The notes: a model not told the origin generated them from the letters alone. Numbered from the stretch's first letter, positions 1-6,776 are shown. The stretch: DNA of 6,776 bases from Bacteriovoracaceae bacterium (GCA_018060635.1 JAGOVR010000084.1:1-6776); one strand, 5' to 3'. Numbers and translations are program-made.

Positions 1-1250
1 CTGCTGGCAGGAGCAATAATTTCTAAATCTGAAGATGAAAGTGTAGATGTTCGAATACTAATATTTGTACTTTCTTGAATATTATATGAAAGATGAACTT
101 GTAATTGATTCATAATCACAGGATCAGAATCTGACCTACTTATTATTTGATAAGGATTTTTACTACGAGTATAAACAACATCTAAAATAGTTTGATGCCT
201 TAATGAATAAATAAGTCCACCTAATAACAACGTAATCACAGCTAAATAGACTAAAATCCTTCCTGTAAATATTTTTTTTCCTCCCCCTTTTAAATTATTT
301 TCTGAATCATAACGAATAAGGCCCTGTGGTTTTCCTACTTTCAACATAATTTCATCGCACATATCCATACAGGCTGTACAAGCAATACACTCTAGTTGTG
401 TTCCATTTCTAATATCAATTCCTGTAGGACAAACCTTCACACAGGCAAAACAATTAATACAATCGCCTTCCGCATCTCTAGAGACACCAACACTTCTCCT
501 CGGCTCTCCTCGCTTTGTATCATAAGCTACTACCAAAGAATTTTCATCCATCATCACACTTTGAATACGACCATACGGACAGACGATAATGCAAAATTGT
601 TCTCGAAACCAACCAAAATCTAAAAGAACAATTGCCACCCCTATCAACATAGCAACAAAAACGCCCCAATTATCTAAAGGGGAATGCAAACTCATCCAAA
701 ACAGCCTACGAGTTCCTACAAAATAACCAAGGAAGGAATGAACAATATGCAAAGACACCAACAAAAATAAAAGCCACTTAAAAGTTTTTTTAAAAAACTT
801 TTGAAGAGTCCAAGGTGCTTTTTCTAATTCTTTTCTTTGACGTGCTTTACCCTCTATCCATCTTTCAATCCTACTAAAGATTGCATCAATGAACACAGTT
901 TGAGGACAGGCAAAACCGCACCATACTCTCCCCCATACTGCGGTAATAAAAGCAAAAGCAAAAACCCAAAGAGTTAAAATAAAAAATAACAAAGGGATAT
1001 CATGACCAAAAAAAGTAAAACCAAAAAAAGTAAACTCTCGATGAGTAATATCTATTAAGATAGACTGCTTACCATCAATATGAATCCAAGGTAAAATCAA
1101 ATAAATAAAAATAAGTAAAGTATAAAAAATAGTTCGACGTGTACGAAACTTTCCTTGGACATCTTCTGGGTGCAGATAAACTCTGTGTCCCTCTGCATCT
1201 GTAGTGGAAAGACGAGTCTCATGTAAAAAATCTACTTTTTTATCACTCAT
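1..1250 (-). CDS. ccoG: CcoG (RdxA/FixG family) cbb3 oxidase assembly protein, polyferredoxin-like; 3' end cut off by the window
   Basis: Reading leftward from the ATG at 1250, 416 codons stay open to the window edge. The family is usually about 470 residues, so only part of the C-terminal periplasmic Ig-like domain is missing. Membrane segments lie near residues 41-57, 84-106, 157-177, 196-212 and 329-347. Two conserved cysteine pairs sit at C111/C115 (CGFACPQTV) and C220/C224 (CIIVCPYG). A classical 2x[4Fe-4S] ferredoxin domain follows, with C264, C267, C270, C274 and C288, C291, C294, C298. The start is set by an ATGA overlap with the ccoP stop and an upstream AAGGA. Family knowledge: CcoG is an inner-membrane iron-sulfur protein of cbb3 biogenesis, reported to act as a cupric reductase that supplies Cu(I). 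Position directly after ccoP supports this role. It was checked codon by codon through the A/T-rich runs near 1011-1030 and no frameshift was seen. ccoH, the usual next gene, would lie beyond the left edge. Confidence 0.96.
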   Translation of the reverse strand, partial: MSDKKVDFLHETRLSTTDAEGHRVYLHPEDVQGKFRTRRTIFYTLLIFIYLILPWIHIDGKQSILIDITHREFTFFGFTFFGHDIPLLFFILTLWVFAFAFITAVWGRVWCGFACPQTVFIDAIFSRIERWIEGKARQRKELEKAPWTLQKFFKKTFKWLLFLLVSLHIVHSFLGYFVGTRRLFWMSLHSPLDNWGVFVAMLIGVAIVLLDFGWFREQFCIIVCPYGRIQSVMMDENSLVVAYDTKRGEPRRSVGVSRDAEGDCINCFACVKVCPTGIDIRNGTQLECIACTACMDMCDEIMLKVGKPQGLIRYDSENNLKGGGKKIFTGRILVYLAVITLLLGGLIYSLRHQTILDVVYTRSKNPYQIISRSDSDPVIMNQLQVHLSYNIQESTNISIRTSTLSSSDLEIIAPAS

Positions 1251-1822
1251 TCTACTTTATTTCCTTGTGGCTCTTTGCCTGGTAAATTTTTATCTTTTAT
1301 AAATTCGTGAACATAGGCCACTACTCGGTAAATATCTTCTGGACTTAAAGTCTCACTCCACACTGGCATACCAAGAGCCTCTACACCATGATAAACGGTC
1401 TTATAAAGATCAGCTGGAGTGCCACTTCCATGAATCCAATACGCATCCGTGAGATTAGGTCCAATATCTCCCGTCCCATCTGCTTTATGACAAGGTAAGC
1501 AGTTTTCTTCAAAAATAACAGCTCCCGCAACCTTGGCAGAAGGTTTAAACTTTTCATATTGGACAACATCAAAAGTCTCTGATTTTTTCTTATAACTCTC
1601 GCGAATTTCCTGAATGGAAGCCATCTCTTTTTCGTGTGTCTCCAGAAGTGATGGGCCAAAACCCCCGACATAATAAATAAAATAGGGAATGGAAAAAAGA
1701 ACAGTTAAAACAAAGGTTGCAATCCACCAAGAAGGAAGGGGATGATCCAACTCTTGAATTCCGTCATATTCATGATCCAGTAGTAAATCTTTTTCTTTTT
1801 TATCTAATGGAGATAAATTCAT
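1247..1822 (-). CDS. ccoP: CcoP, cbb3 oxidase subunit III, short form with a single heme c site
   Basis: The 191-residue protein starts with the CcoP N-terminal domain (HEYDGIQELDHPLPSWW, residues 17-33), which runs into one membrane segment at about 33-51. A charged linker follows (about 60-95). The periplasmic cytochrome c domain has its heme-binding C108-x-x-C111-H112, a GPNLTD..WIHG motif (121-132) and the likely sixth ligand M152 in GMPVW. Typical CcoP is about 290-310 residues with two CxxCH domains; only one is present here, and the frame is intact to a natural stop. The role is to take electrons from cytochrome c or the bc1 complex and pass them to the CcoO heme. The start is the ATG at 1822, which overlaps the ccoQ stop as ATGA and has AGAGAGG 8 bases upstream. 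The stop overlaps the ccoG start, also as ATGA. The cytochrome domain resembles the distal (MP-x-W) domain of di-heme CcoP, but that assignment is tentative. Confidence 0.96.
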   Translation of the reverse strand: MNLSPLDKKEKDLLLDHEYDGIQELDHPLPSWWIATFVLTVLFSIPYFIYYVGGFGPSLLETHEKEMASIQEIRESYKKKSETFDVVQYEKFKPSAKVAGAVIFEENCLPCHKADGTGDIGPNLTDAYWIHGSGTPADLYKTVYHGVEALGMPVWSETLSPEDIYRVVAYVHEFIKDKNLPGKEPQGNKVE

Positions 1823-1992
1823 ACATGATTCCTCTCTTCATCTAAAGGTAAGTAAGACATTTTTTCAAAGTGACGACTTTTTCTTTTTCCTAACAAAAAA
1901 CAAAGTGTTCCTATAAAAAAAAGGAAGAAAAAGAAAAAAGAAAATGCGGGGAACCATTTCAATTGAATAACTGATAATAAATTGAAACTCAT
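1819..1992 (-). CDS. ccoQ: CcoQ, small membrane subunit of cbb3 oxidase (57 residues)
   Basis: This short gene was found by reading the space between ccoNO and ccoP. It encodes 57 residues. A hydrophobic, Phe-rich membrane segment spans about 13-34 (written largely with TTT/TTC). A basic stretch follows (GKRKSR, 35-40), and then an acidic tail ending in the CcoQ-like HFEKMSYLPLDEE (41-53). One membrane helix, then basic residues, then the LPLDxE tail, is the usual CcoQ layout; family length is about 50-65. CcoQ is not catalytic; it stabilises association of CcoP with the CcoNO core and is not strictly required in all species. The start ATG overlaps the ccoNO stop as ATGA and has a good AAGGAG 7 bases upstream (2000-2005). 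The stop overlaps the ccoP start as ATGA. The protein is too divergent for assignment by sequence alone, but its position between ccoO and ccoP makes CcoQ the natural call. Confidence 0.88.
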   Translation of the reverse strand: MSFNLLSVIQLKWFPAFSFFFFFLFFIGTLCFLLGKRKSRHFEKMSYLPLDEERNHV

Positions 1993-4133
1993 GGTGCTAC
2001 TCCTTCTGTCACATCTCTCTTCCCCATACTTTGTAAGTAAGCAATAAGGGCCAAAATTTCTTTATCACCAATATCTTCTGCCACTCCTTCTGCTTTTAAG
2101 GCCTGAGCTATCCCATCTGCTTGTGCTCTCGCATTTTGCTGAGCATTTGCAATTTCTTCATCGCTATAAGGAACGCCCATAGATTTAAAAACTTTAAGTT
2201 TTTTACTTAAAATATTATAATCTATCTTTTTAGTACTGAGCCAAGGATAGATTGGCATAAGAGAATTAGGTGTTACTTCACGCGGATCCATCATGTGTCT
2301 GTAGTGCCACATATCTGAATACTTTCCTCCTACCCTTAAAAGATCAGGACCTATGCGTCTCGATCCCCACTGAAAAGGATGGTCATAGCGATATTCATCT
2401 GCTGTTGCAATTTTCCCATAACGTAATTCTTCTTCGGGTGTAGGTCGTACCATCAGAGAATGACAAACATAACAACCTTCTTTGATATAAATATCTCTCC
2501 CTGCTATCTCTAATGAGGTGTAAGGTCTGGTGTTACTTTTTTGGGCCAAGAATTTATTAGCAAACAGAGCGGGTAGAATTTCTATAGCACTCCCAACTAA
2601 AATGGCCAAGATAGAAAGGACAGTAAATAGCATAGGCATCCCTTCTAATTTACGATGACCTTTTTCCTCTTTAGTTTTTTTATTCAAAGCATATGCTTGA
2701 AAAACATCTGGTGTGCGATCTTTCTCAGCACACTTGATTGTTTTAACCAAATTAAAAATCATCATAAGGAAACTTATAAAAACTAATAATCCTCCTCCCG
2801 CACGCACCCAGTACATAGGAATAATACGTGTTACCGTCTCTACAAAGTTGGGATAAACAAGTTTCCCTGTTTCATCAATGGCACGCCACATAGCTCCTTG
2901 AGTAAGTGCCGCTGTCCACATGGAAAGAATATAAAGAACAAGACCTATGGTAGCTAACCAAAACTGTTTATTGGCCAGTGATTCACTATAAAGTTTTGTC
3001 TTCCATAGTTTTGGAACCATGTAGAGTAAAATTCCTGCGATCAGCATATAATTCCAACCAATAGTTCCACTATGCACATGACCGACAATCCAATCTGTAA
3101 AATGCGCAATATAATTTACAGATTTAATAGATAACATGGGACCTTCAAAAGTAGACATCCCGTAAAAAGTTAAAGATGTTGCTAAAAATTTAAGCACAGG
3201 ATCTTTGCGCACACGATCCCACGCACCTCTTAATGTGAGAAGACCATTAATCATCCCACCCCATGACGGGGCCCATAACATGATGGAAAAAACCATTCCT
3301 GTTGTTTGTAACCACTCAGGCAAAACTGAATAAAGAAGATGATGAGGGCCTGCCCAAATATAGATAAAAACTAAAGACCAAAAATGGATAATAGACAAAC
3401 GATAACTATAAACAGGTCTGTTAACGGCTTTAGGAATGAAATAATACATGAGTCCTAAAAAAGGAGTAGTAAGAAAAAAAGCTACGGCATTATGTCCATA
3501 CCACCACTGTACTAAAGCATCCTGAATTCCAGCATAGATAGGATAACTCTTCATAAAACTAACAGGAATTTCTAATGAATTTACAATATGTAAAATAGCA
3601 ACTGTTACAATGGTTGCAATATAAAACCAAATCGCCACATAAATATGCTTCTCTCTCCTACGTATAAGTGTTCCAAAAAAATTTATAGCAAAGACAACCC
3701 ATACAAAGGTAATACCTAAATCAATTGGCCATTCTAATTCTGCATATTCTTTACCGTGAGAATATCCTAATAACAAAGATACCGCCGCCGCCACAATAAT
3801 AAGTTGCCATCCCCAAAAGTGAATGCGCCCTAACATATCATTAAAAAGACGGGCCTTCAGAAGTCTCTGTGTCGAATAATAAATACCAGCAAAAATAGCA
3901 TTTCCACAAAAAGCAAAAATAGCCGCATTGGTGTGTAAGGGTCTTAACCTTCCAAACGTCATCCACTCCAGTCCAAAGTTAAGCTTCCATGTGGCAAGCT
4001 GTCCTGCAATTAAAACTCCAATGAGCATAGCCACTGCTCCCCATACAATGGTCGCAATGGTAAACATTTTAACTAAGTCATCGTCGTAAGAAAATGACTC
4101 TAACTTTTGTCCTGTTTCACCTTTTCCATTCAT
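1989..4133 (-). CDS. ccoNO: CcoNO, fused cbb3 oxidase catalytic subunit I (CcoN) and mono-heme cytochrome c subunit II (CcoO)
   Basis: One uninterrupted 714-residue chain joins two subunits that are normally separate genes. CcoN part (about 1-470): a multi-pass heme-copper oxidase core with low-spin heme b ligands H67 (LRPLHTN) and H354, heme b3 ligand H352 (VGHVH), CuB ligands H214 (WYGHNA) and H264/H265 (AGPHH), and Y258 placed as the cbb3-type cross-linked tyrosine. E330 in STFEGPM is a conserved cbb3 glutamate. After a charged linker (about 466-497) comes the CcoO part. It has a membrane anchor (about 499-522), then RPYTSLEIAGRDIYIKEG, the heme c site C554-x-x-C557-H558, MVRP (561-564) and the likely axial ligand M626 (SLMPIYPWL). 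The start ATG at 4133 has a strong GAGAGGA at 4142-4148 inside the end of ccoS, so the two genes are probably coupled. Role: reduction of O2 to water with proton pumping in the inner membrane. No internal stop or frameshift is seen at the fusion joint. Confidence 0.97.
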   Translation of the reverse strand: MNGKGETGQKLESFSYDDDLVKMFTIATIVWGAVAMLIGVLIAGQLATWKLNFGLEWMTFGRLRPLHTNAAIFAFCGNAIFAGIYYSTQRLLKARLFNDMLGRIHFWGWQLIIVAAAVSLLLGYSHGKEYAELEWPIDLGITFVWVVFAINFFGTLIRRREKHIYVAIWFYIATIVTVAILHIVNSLEIPVSFMKSYPIYAGIQDALVQWWYGHNAVAFFLTTPFLGLMYYFIPKAVNRPVYSYRLSIIHFWSLVFIYIWAGPHHLLYSVLPEWLQTTGMVFSIMLWAPSWGGMINGLLTLRGAWDRVRKDPVLKFLATSLTFYGMSTFEGPMLSIKSVNYIAHFTDWIVGHVHSGTIGWNYMLIAGILLYMVPKLWKTKLYSESLANKQFWLATIGLVLYILSMWTAALTQGAMWRAIDETGKLVYPNFVETVTRIIPMYWVRAGGGLLVFISFLMMIFNLVKTIKCAEKDRTPDVFQAYALNKKTKEEKGHRKLEGMPMLFTVLSILAILVGSAIEILPALFANKFLAQKSNTRPYTSLEIAGRDIYIKEGCYVCHSLMVRPTPEEELRYGKIATADEYRYDHPFQWGSRRIGPDLLRVGGKYSDMWHYRHMMDPREVTPNSLMPIYPWLSTKKIDYNILSKKLKVFKSMGVPYSDEEIANAQQNARAQADGIAQALKAEGVAEDIGDKEILALIAYLQSMGKRDVTEGVAP
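2000..2005 (-). promoter_or_regulatory. Ribosome-binding site for ccoQ
   Basis: AAGGAG on the minus strand lies inside the last codons of ccoNO, 7 bases before the ccoQ ATG at 1992. It supports the ccoQ start and shows that this short gene, whose start overlaps the ccoNO stop as ATGA, has its own initiation signal besides coupling to ccoNO termination. Confidence 0.75.
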
Positions 4134-4138
4134 AAAAT

Positions 4139-4294
4139 TTATCCTCTCTTTATAGGTTCATCATCTATTAATATTTTTTGAGCTGACTTATCTAAATCAT
4201 CATATTGGTTTTTTTTTACTGTCCAAATAAAAAAAACCACAAACAAAACACCCAAAAGAAAAGCCAAAGGGACCATAAAATAAATAATTTCCAT
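4139..4294 (-). CDS. ccoS: CcoS, small cbb3 oxidase maturation protein (51 residues)
   Basis: This short gene lies between ccoI and ccoNO and was found by direct translation. The 51-residue product begins MEIIYFMVPLAFLLG, has one membrane segment (about 3-25), then a short cytoplasmic tail with QYDDLDKSAQKILIDDE (30-46). This matches the CcoS pattern of an N-terminal helix starting M-E-I-x-Y, followed by x-DDL-(x)n-A-x-x-I-L-x-DD. Family knowledge: loss of CcoS gives an assembled but inactive cbb3 oxidase lacking heme b and CuB cofactors, so it acts late in cofactor insertion into CcoN. The start ATG shares one base with the ccoI stop (TAATG), and GGAAG lies about 6 bases upstream. The stop is 5 bases before the ccoNO start. 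The length is normal for the family. Confidence 0.95.
   Translation of the reverse strand: MEIIYFMVPLAFLLGVLFVVFFIWTVKKNQYDDLDKSAQKILIDDEPIKRG
4142..4148 (-). promoter_or_regulatory. Ribosome-binding site for ccoNO, embedded in the end of ccoS
   Basis: GAGAGGA on the minus strand lies about 8 bases before the ccoNO ATG at 4133 and is formed by the last codons of ccoS (K-R-G). It is one of the clearest Shine-Dalgarno-like sequences in the window and decides the ccoNO start. Ribosomes finishing ccoS would uncover it, which suggests coupling. Confidence 0.75.
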
Positions 4295-6726
4295 TATAGC
4301 TTCCGCATTTTTTTTGTTCCTATTGTACTAGAAAGAAGAACCGTAAAGGAACTCACTGGCATCAGAATAGCCGCACCCAGTGGGCCAATCCAACCCATCA
4401 GAGCTAAAGCAACACCCAATCCATTATAAAATAACGAGAACCATAAATTGCGCTTAACCACTTTTAGTGTTTCTCGACTAAGAATAATAAACTGATAAAT
4501 TTTATTCAAATGGTGAGACGTCATATAAACATCTGCCGCTCGCATGGCTAGTTCCATACTTCCTTTTACTGCAATCCCTACATGAGAAGAACTTAAAGCT
4601 AACGCATCATTGGCCCCATCTCCCACCACCAGCGCATGAGGTGTTTTTAAAACTTTTTCATATTTTTGTTCAGGAGAGATATGCCCCCATGCTTTATCTT
4701 TGGCAATTGATAATTCTTGGGCCACCAATGCAACCACTGAAGGGTTATCTCCTGAGAGAAGGTAAGAGTCTATTTTGAGTTTTTTTAATTTCTGTATAAT
4801 TTCTTTTGCCTCAGGACGTATTTCATCTTGCAAGGTAATTATGTGAATTATTTTTCTCTCCACCCCTTCATAAAGAGCTAAGGTCGTTTTATGATCATAA
4901 CTTTCCATAGCAGAAAGAAGATAGATAACCCCTTGGATTCTTCCCTCTACTCCTACTCCTACTTTTTCTTTTTTCTCTTCTAATAAAATCTCTCTCATTT
5001 TATCTACAAATGTATTTTGTAATATGTAACCCGTTAAACAAATAGCAATAGGATGTGACGATTCTTTTTCTAATAAGTAAATAATCTCTTCAGATGAAAG
5101 TGAAACAACTGGGGTCGCAATGTTTTGTGAAGAAGCTACTTTAAAAGATCCTGTCGTCAACGTCCCTGTCTTATCAAAGAAAACATTTTGAGTCTTTGCT
5201 ACTTTTTCTATGACCGCTTCATCTTTTACAATAATTCCTTTTTGTGAAGCTATGCCCATCGTTCTGGCCAAAGCCAGTGGAGTTGCAAGTCCTAAAGCAC
5301 AAGGACAGGTAATAATAATAAGGGAAAGAGCTCGATGTATTCCCACTCCCGCTTGCCCCTTTAATATCCATACAATGACAACGGCGAAAGCCAATAAAAT
5401 CATAGCTGTTAAAAAATACTTTGCCATGCGATCTGCGATATCAACTACAGGTGCTCGTTTTCCCCAATTTTCTTCTACCTTTTTTAAAATTTTTCCAAGC
5501 CTAGTATTTATTCCTATGGAATTCACCTGCATAAGAAACATACTACCCATATTAAGAGTTCCTGAAAAAACTTTCTCGCCAACACTAGCTGAGGTCAGAT
5601 GCATCTCTCCCGTGAGTAAAGAGGTGTTTAAAAAAGTTTCACCCTTTATAATTTCTCCATCTACAGGAATCATCTGTCCTACATCCACTCTTAAAATATC
5701 ATCTGCTTTTATATATTTTTTATAAACTTCCTCAAATTGCAAAGTTTGAGAATTTTGTCTTTGAACAACTCCACTTTCAAAAAAGCGAGCAATCCGACTA
5801 GCACTTAACCCTTTCTTCGAAGATCTTTTTAAAAAATAACGTGCGGATAAAATAAAAAAGATAAGAGTGGCAAGTCCATCAAAATAAAAATCGTAACTTC
5901 CTCTTAATAGCTGAAAAAAACCGACAACACTACCTAACACCAAAGATAAAGCTAACGGAACATCAATAGACATTTCTCTGTGTTTTAAACTTTGCCAAGC
6001 TTTTTTATAAAAAGGATATCCACCATAAATAATACTAGGTAGAGAGGAAATAAAAGCCATCCAACTAAAAAAAGTTCCAAATTCTTGAAGTGCTCCAGCA
6101 TAAAGTGCCACTGAAAAAAGCATACAATTACCTGCACTGGCCGCCGCAACTCCTATCCGAATAAGATCTTTCTTATCTTCTGTATCCTGCCAAACTTGAG
6201 TGTCTTCTTCTTCTCCTAAGGGATGAGGGACGTACCCCATTTGATTTATCATCTTCGCCACTGCAGAAAACTTCCCCTCTGAATCGATAATCACTTTGAC
6301 ACAAGACTTAGAAAGATCGACATGAATATTTTGAGTATGAGGAACAAATTGAGGAATCTTTTCTAAAACCCAAACACAAGCTAAACAACTCATTCCTTCT
6401 ATATAAAAACTCATTTCTTTCTGATCATTATTTTTTTGTCTAGAAAAATCTTTTTGAAAATCATTTTGATCCAAATAACTATAATTCTTATTCCCTACAG
6501 AGTTAGGAGTAAAAAACTCTTCTGCTTTTAATTTGCTTTGAGCTTTAATCTCATAATAATTTTTAAGGCCTGATTTTCTTAAAAAAGAATAGACAGCTAA
6601 ACAACCACCACAACAAAATGCTAAGTTCTCTGAATTTAAGATAACAGAGTAGCAAGGAGCATAACAATGGACGCATCCTATTATTTTCTTTGGCATAGCA
6701 GAGTCAAGAGTAGACTTTATTTCCAT
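4294..6726 (-). CDS. ccoI: CcoI (FixI), P1B-type copper-translocating ATPase for cbb3 oxidase assembly
   Basis: This 810-residue copper ATPase moves Cu(I) across the inner membrane for the CuB site of CcoN. Domains in order: an N-terminal cysteine-rich metal-binding domain typical of CcoI (C18/C21, C25, C38/C39/C42); a heavy-metal-associated domain with GMSCLAC (C114/C117); four membrane segments (about 190-300); an actuator domain with TGE at 372-374; transport motif CPC at 474-476; phosphorylation motif DKTGTLT at 518-524 (D518 is phosphorylated); nucleotide-binding SSHP at 556-559; hinge GDGANDA at 702-708; and two final membrane segments with YN (767-768) and MPVSS (789-793), the P1B copper-site residues. 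All catalytic motifs are intact. One mild oddity is that TGE is followed by M where S is common. The start at 6726 gives the expected N-terminal domain but has no strong ribosome-binding site. The in-frame ATG at residue 11 is an alternative and would also keep the cysteine domain. It is the first gene of the run visible here and ends in TAATG with ccoS. Confidence 0.96.
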   Translation of the reverse strand: MEIKSTLDSAMPKKIIGCVHCYAPCYSVILNSENLAFCCGGCLAVYSFLRKSGLKNYYEIKAQSKLKAEEFFTPNSVGNKNYSYLDQNDFQKDFSRQKNNDQKEMSFYIEGMSCLACVWVLEKIPQFVPHTQNIHVDLSKSCVKVIIDSEGKFSAVAKMINQMGYVPHPLGEEEDTQVWQDTEDKKDLIRIGVAAASAGNCMLFSVALYAGALQEFGTFFSWMAFISSLPSIIYGGYPFYKKAWQSLKHREMSIDVPLALSLVLGSVVGFFQLLRGSYDFYFDGLATLIFFILSARYFLKRSSKKGLSASRIARFFESGVVQRQNSQTLQFEEVYKKYIKADDILRVDVGQMIPVDGEIIKGETFLNTSLLTGEMHLTSASVGEKVFSGTLNMGSMFLMQVNSIGINTRLGKILKKVEENWGKRAPVVDIADRMAKYFLTAMILLAFAVVIVWILKGQAGVGIHRALSLIIITCPCALGLATPLALARTMGIASQKGIIVKDEAVIEKVAKTQNVFFDKTGTLTTGSFKVASSQNIATPVVSLSSEEIIYLLEKESSHPIAICLTGYILQNTFVDKMREILLEEKKEKVGVGVEGRIQGVIYLLSAMESYDHKTTLALYEGVERKIIHIITLQDEIRPEAKEIIQKLKKLKIDSYLLSGDNPSVVALVAQELSIAKDKAWGHISPEQKYEKVLKTPHALVVGDGANDALALSSSHVGIAVKGSMELAMRAADVYMTSHHLNKIYQFIILSRETLKVVKRNLWFSLFYNGLGVALALMGWIGPLGAAILMPVSSFTVLLSSTIGTKKMRKL

Positions 6727-6776
6727 TTATACTCATCATCTTTTGTTTTTAGGTTTTATCTTTTAAGGTCTTAATT
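6727..6776 (-). other. Leader upstream of ccoI, 50 bases, cut by the window edge
   Basis: This is the only non-coding DNA of any length in the window. It is very AT-rich. Near the ccoI start there is only GATGATGAG as a weak ribosome-binding candidate. No FNR/Anr-type box (TTGAT-N4-ATCAA) and no clear -35/-10 pair can be seen. A small dyad TTAAG-GT-CTTAA lies at 6763-6774. The promoter may lie further upstream, outside the window, or the operon may start with an earlier gene. Confidence 0.4.

Noticed and set aside
396..623. Plus-strand open frame of 75 codons
   Set aside because: It lies opposite the ferredoxin domain of ccoG, and its product is low-complexity Thr/Ile/Ser/Asn-rich with no recognisable family. 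It is a shadow of ccoG.
1011..1030. Possible frameshift in ccoG at A/T runs
   Set aside because: Codon-by-codon reading through the runs keeps the CcoG frame (REFTFFGFTFFGHD), which agrees with family sequence on both sides.
1381..1671. Minus-strand open frame of 96 codons in another frame inside ccoP
   Set aside because: It is fully contained in ccoP, which has a clear heme site and membrane anchor. The alternative product resembles nothing known.
1901..1950. A-rich stretch on the plus strand as a possible terminator or intergenic spacer
   Set aside because: It encodes the Phe-rich membrane helix of ccoQ on the minus strand, and no GC-rich stem is present beside it.
4207..4238. Runs of 8-9 identical bases in ccoS as possible phase-variation tracts
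   Set aside because: They encode ordinary Phe and Lys codons at the expected CcoS helix end, the gene is in frame, and similar runs are common across this AT-rich window.
4205..4429. Plus-strand open frame of 74 codons
   Set aside because: It is antisense to ccoS and the end of ccoI, Lys/Asn-rich at its start because of A-runs, and has no family features.
5210..5725. Plus-strand open frame of 171 codons
   Set aside because: It is antisense to the CPC/actuator region of ccoI. Its composition follows from the strongly conserved opposite strand, and no domain or motif is visible.

Overview
The window is one compact, leftward-reading (minus-strand) gene cluster for a cbb3-type cytochrome c oxidase, the high-affinity terminal oxidase of microaerobic respiration, with its copper and assembly factors. 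Read in the direction of transcription (right to left), the order is ccoI - ccoS - ccoNO (fused) - ccoQ - ccoP - ccoG. The window cuts off the 3' end of ccoG. Six genes fill essentially the whole window. The only non-coding DNA is about 50 bases upstream of ccoI and 5 bases between ccoS and ccoNO.

Layout: 4294-6726 encodes CcoI, a copper-exporting P1B-type ATPase. 4139-4294 encodes CcoS, a 51-residue assembly protein. 1989-4133 encodes a single 714-residue chain carrying CcoN (heme b / heme b3-CuB catalytic subunit) followed by CcoO (membrane-anchored mono-heme cytochrome c). 1819-1992 encodes a 57-residue CcoQ. 1247-1822 encodes a short CcoP with one heme c site. 1-1250 encodes most of CcoG, a polyferredoxin-like membrane protein. 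The ccoI/ccoS junction is TAATG, and the junctions ccoNO/ccoQ, ccoQ/ccoP and ccoP/ccoG are each an ATGA four-base overlap. The genes are therefore almost certainly one translationally coupled operon. ccoS and ccoQ are short and were found by reading the spaces between the larger genes.

How they work together: CcoG is thought to reduce Cu(II) to Cu(I), CcoI moves copper across the inner membrane for the CuB centre, and CcoS is needed for cofactor insertion into CcoN. CcoQ stabilises the complex. CcoP and the CcoO part pass electrons from periplasmic donors or the bc1 complex to heme b and the heme b3-CuB site, where O2 is reduced and protons are pumped.

Organism: a Gram-negative, AT-rich bacterium able to respire at low oxygen. 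The CcoN-CcoO fusion, the single-heme CcoP and the I-S-NO-Q-P-G order are features I associate with Bacteroidota and Bdellovibrionota-like lineages rather than classical Proteobacteria (ccoNOQP-GHIS with a di-heme CcoP). The CcoG sequence leans to the Bdellovibrionota side. This placement is from memory of family patterns, not from a search.

I found no mobile element, RNA gene, CRISPR array, recombination scar or unexplained coding region. The window looks like a well-conserved energy-metabolism locus with a lineage-specific architecture, not a new system.
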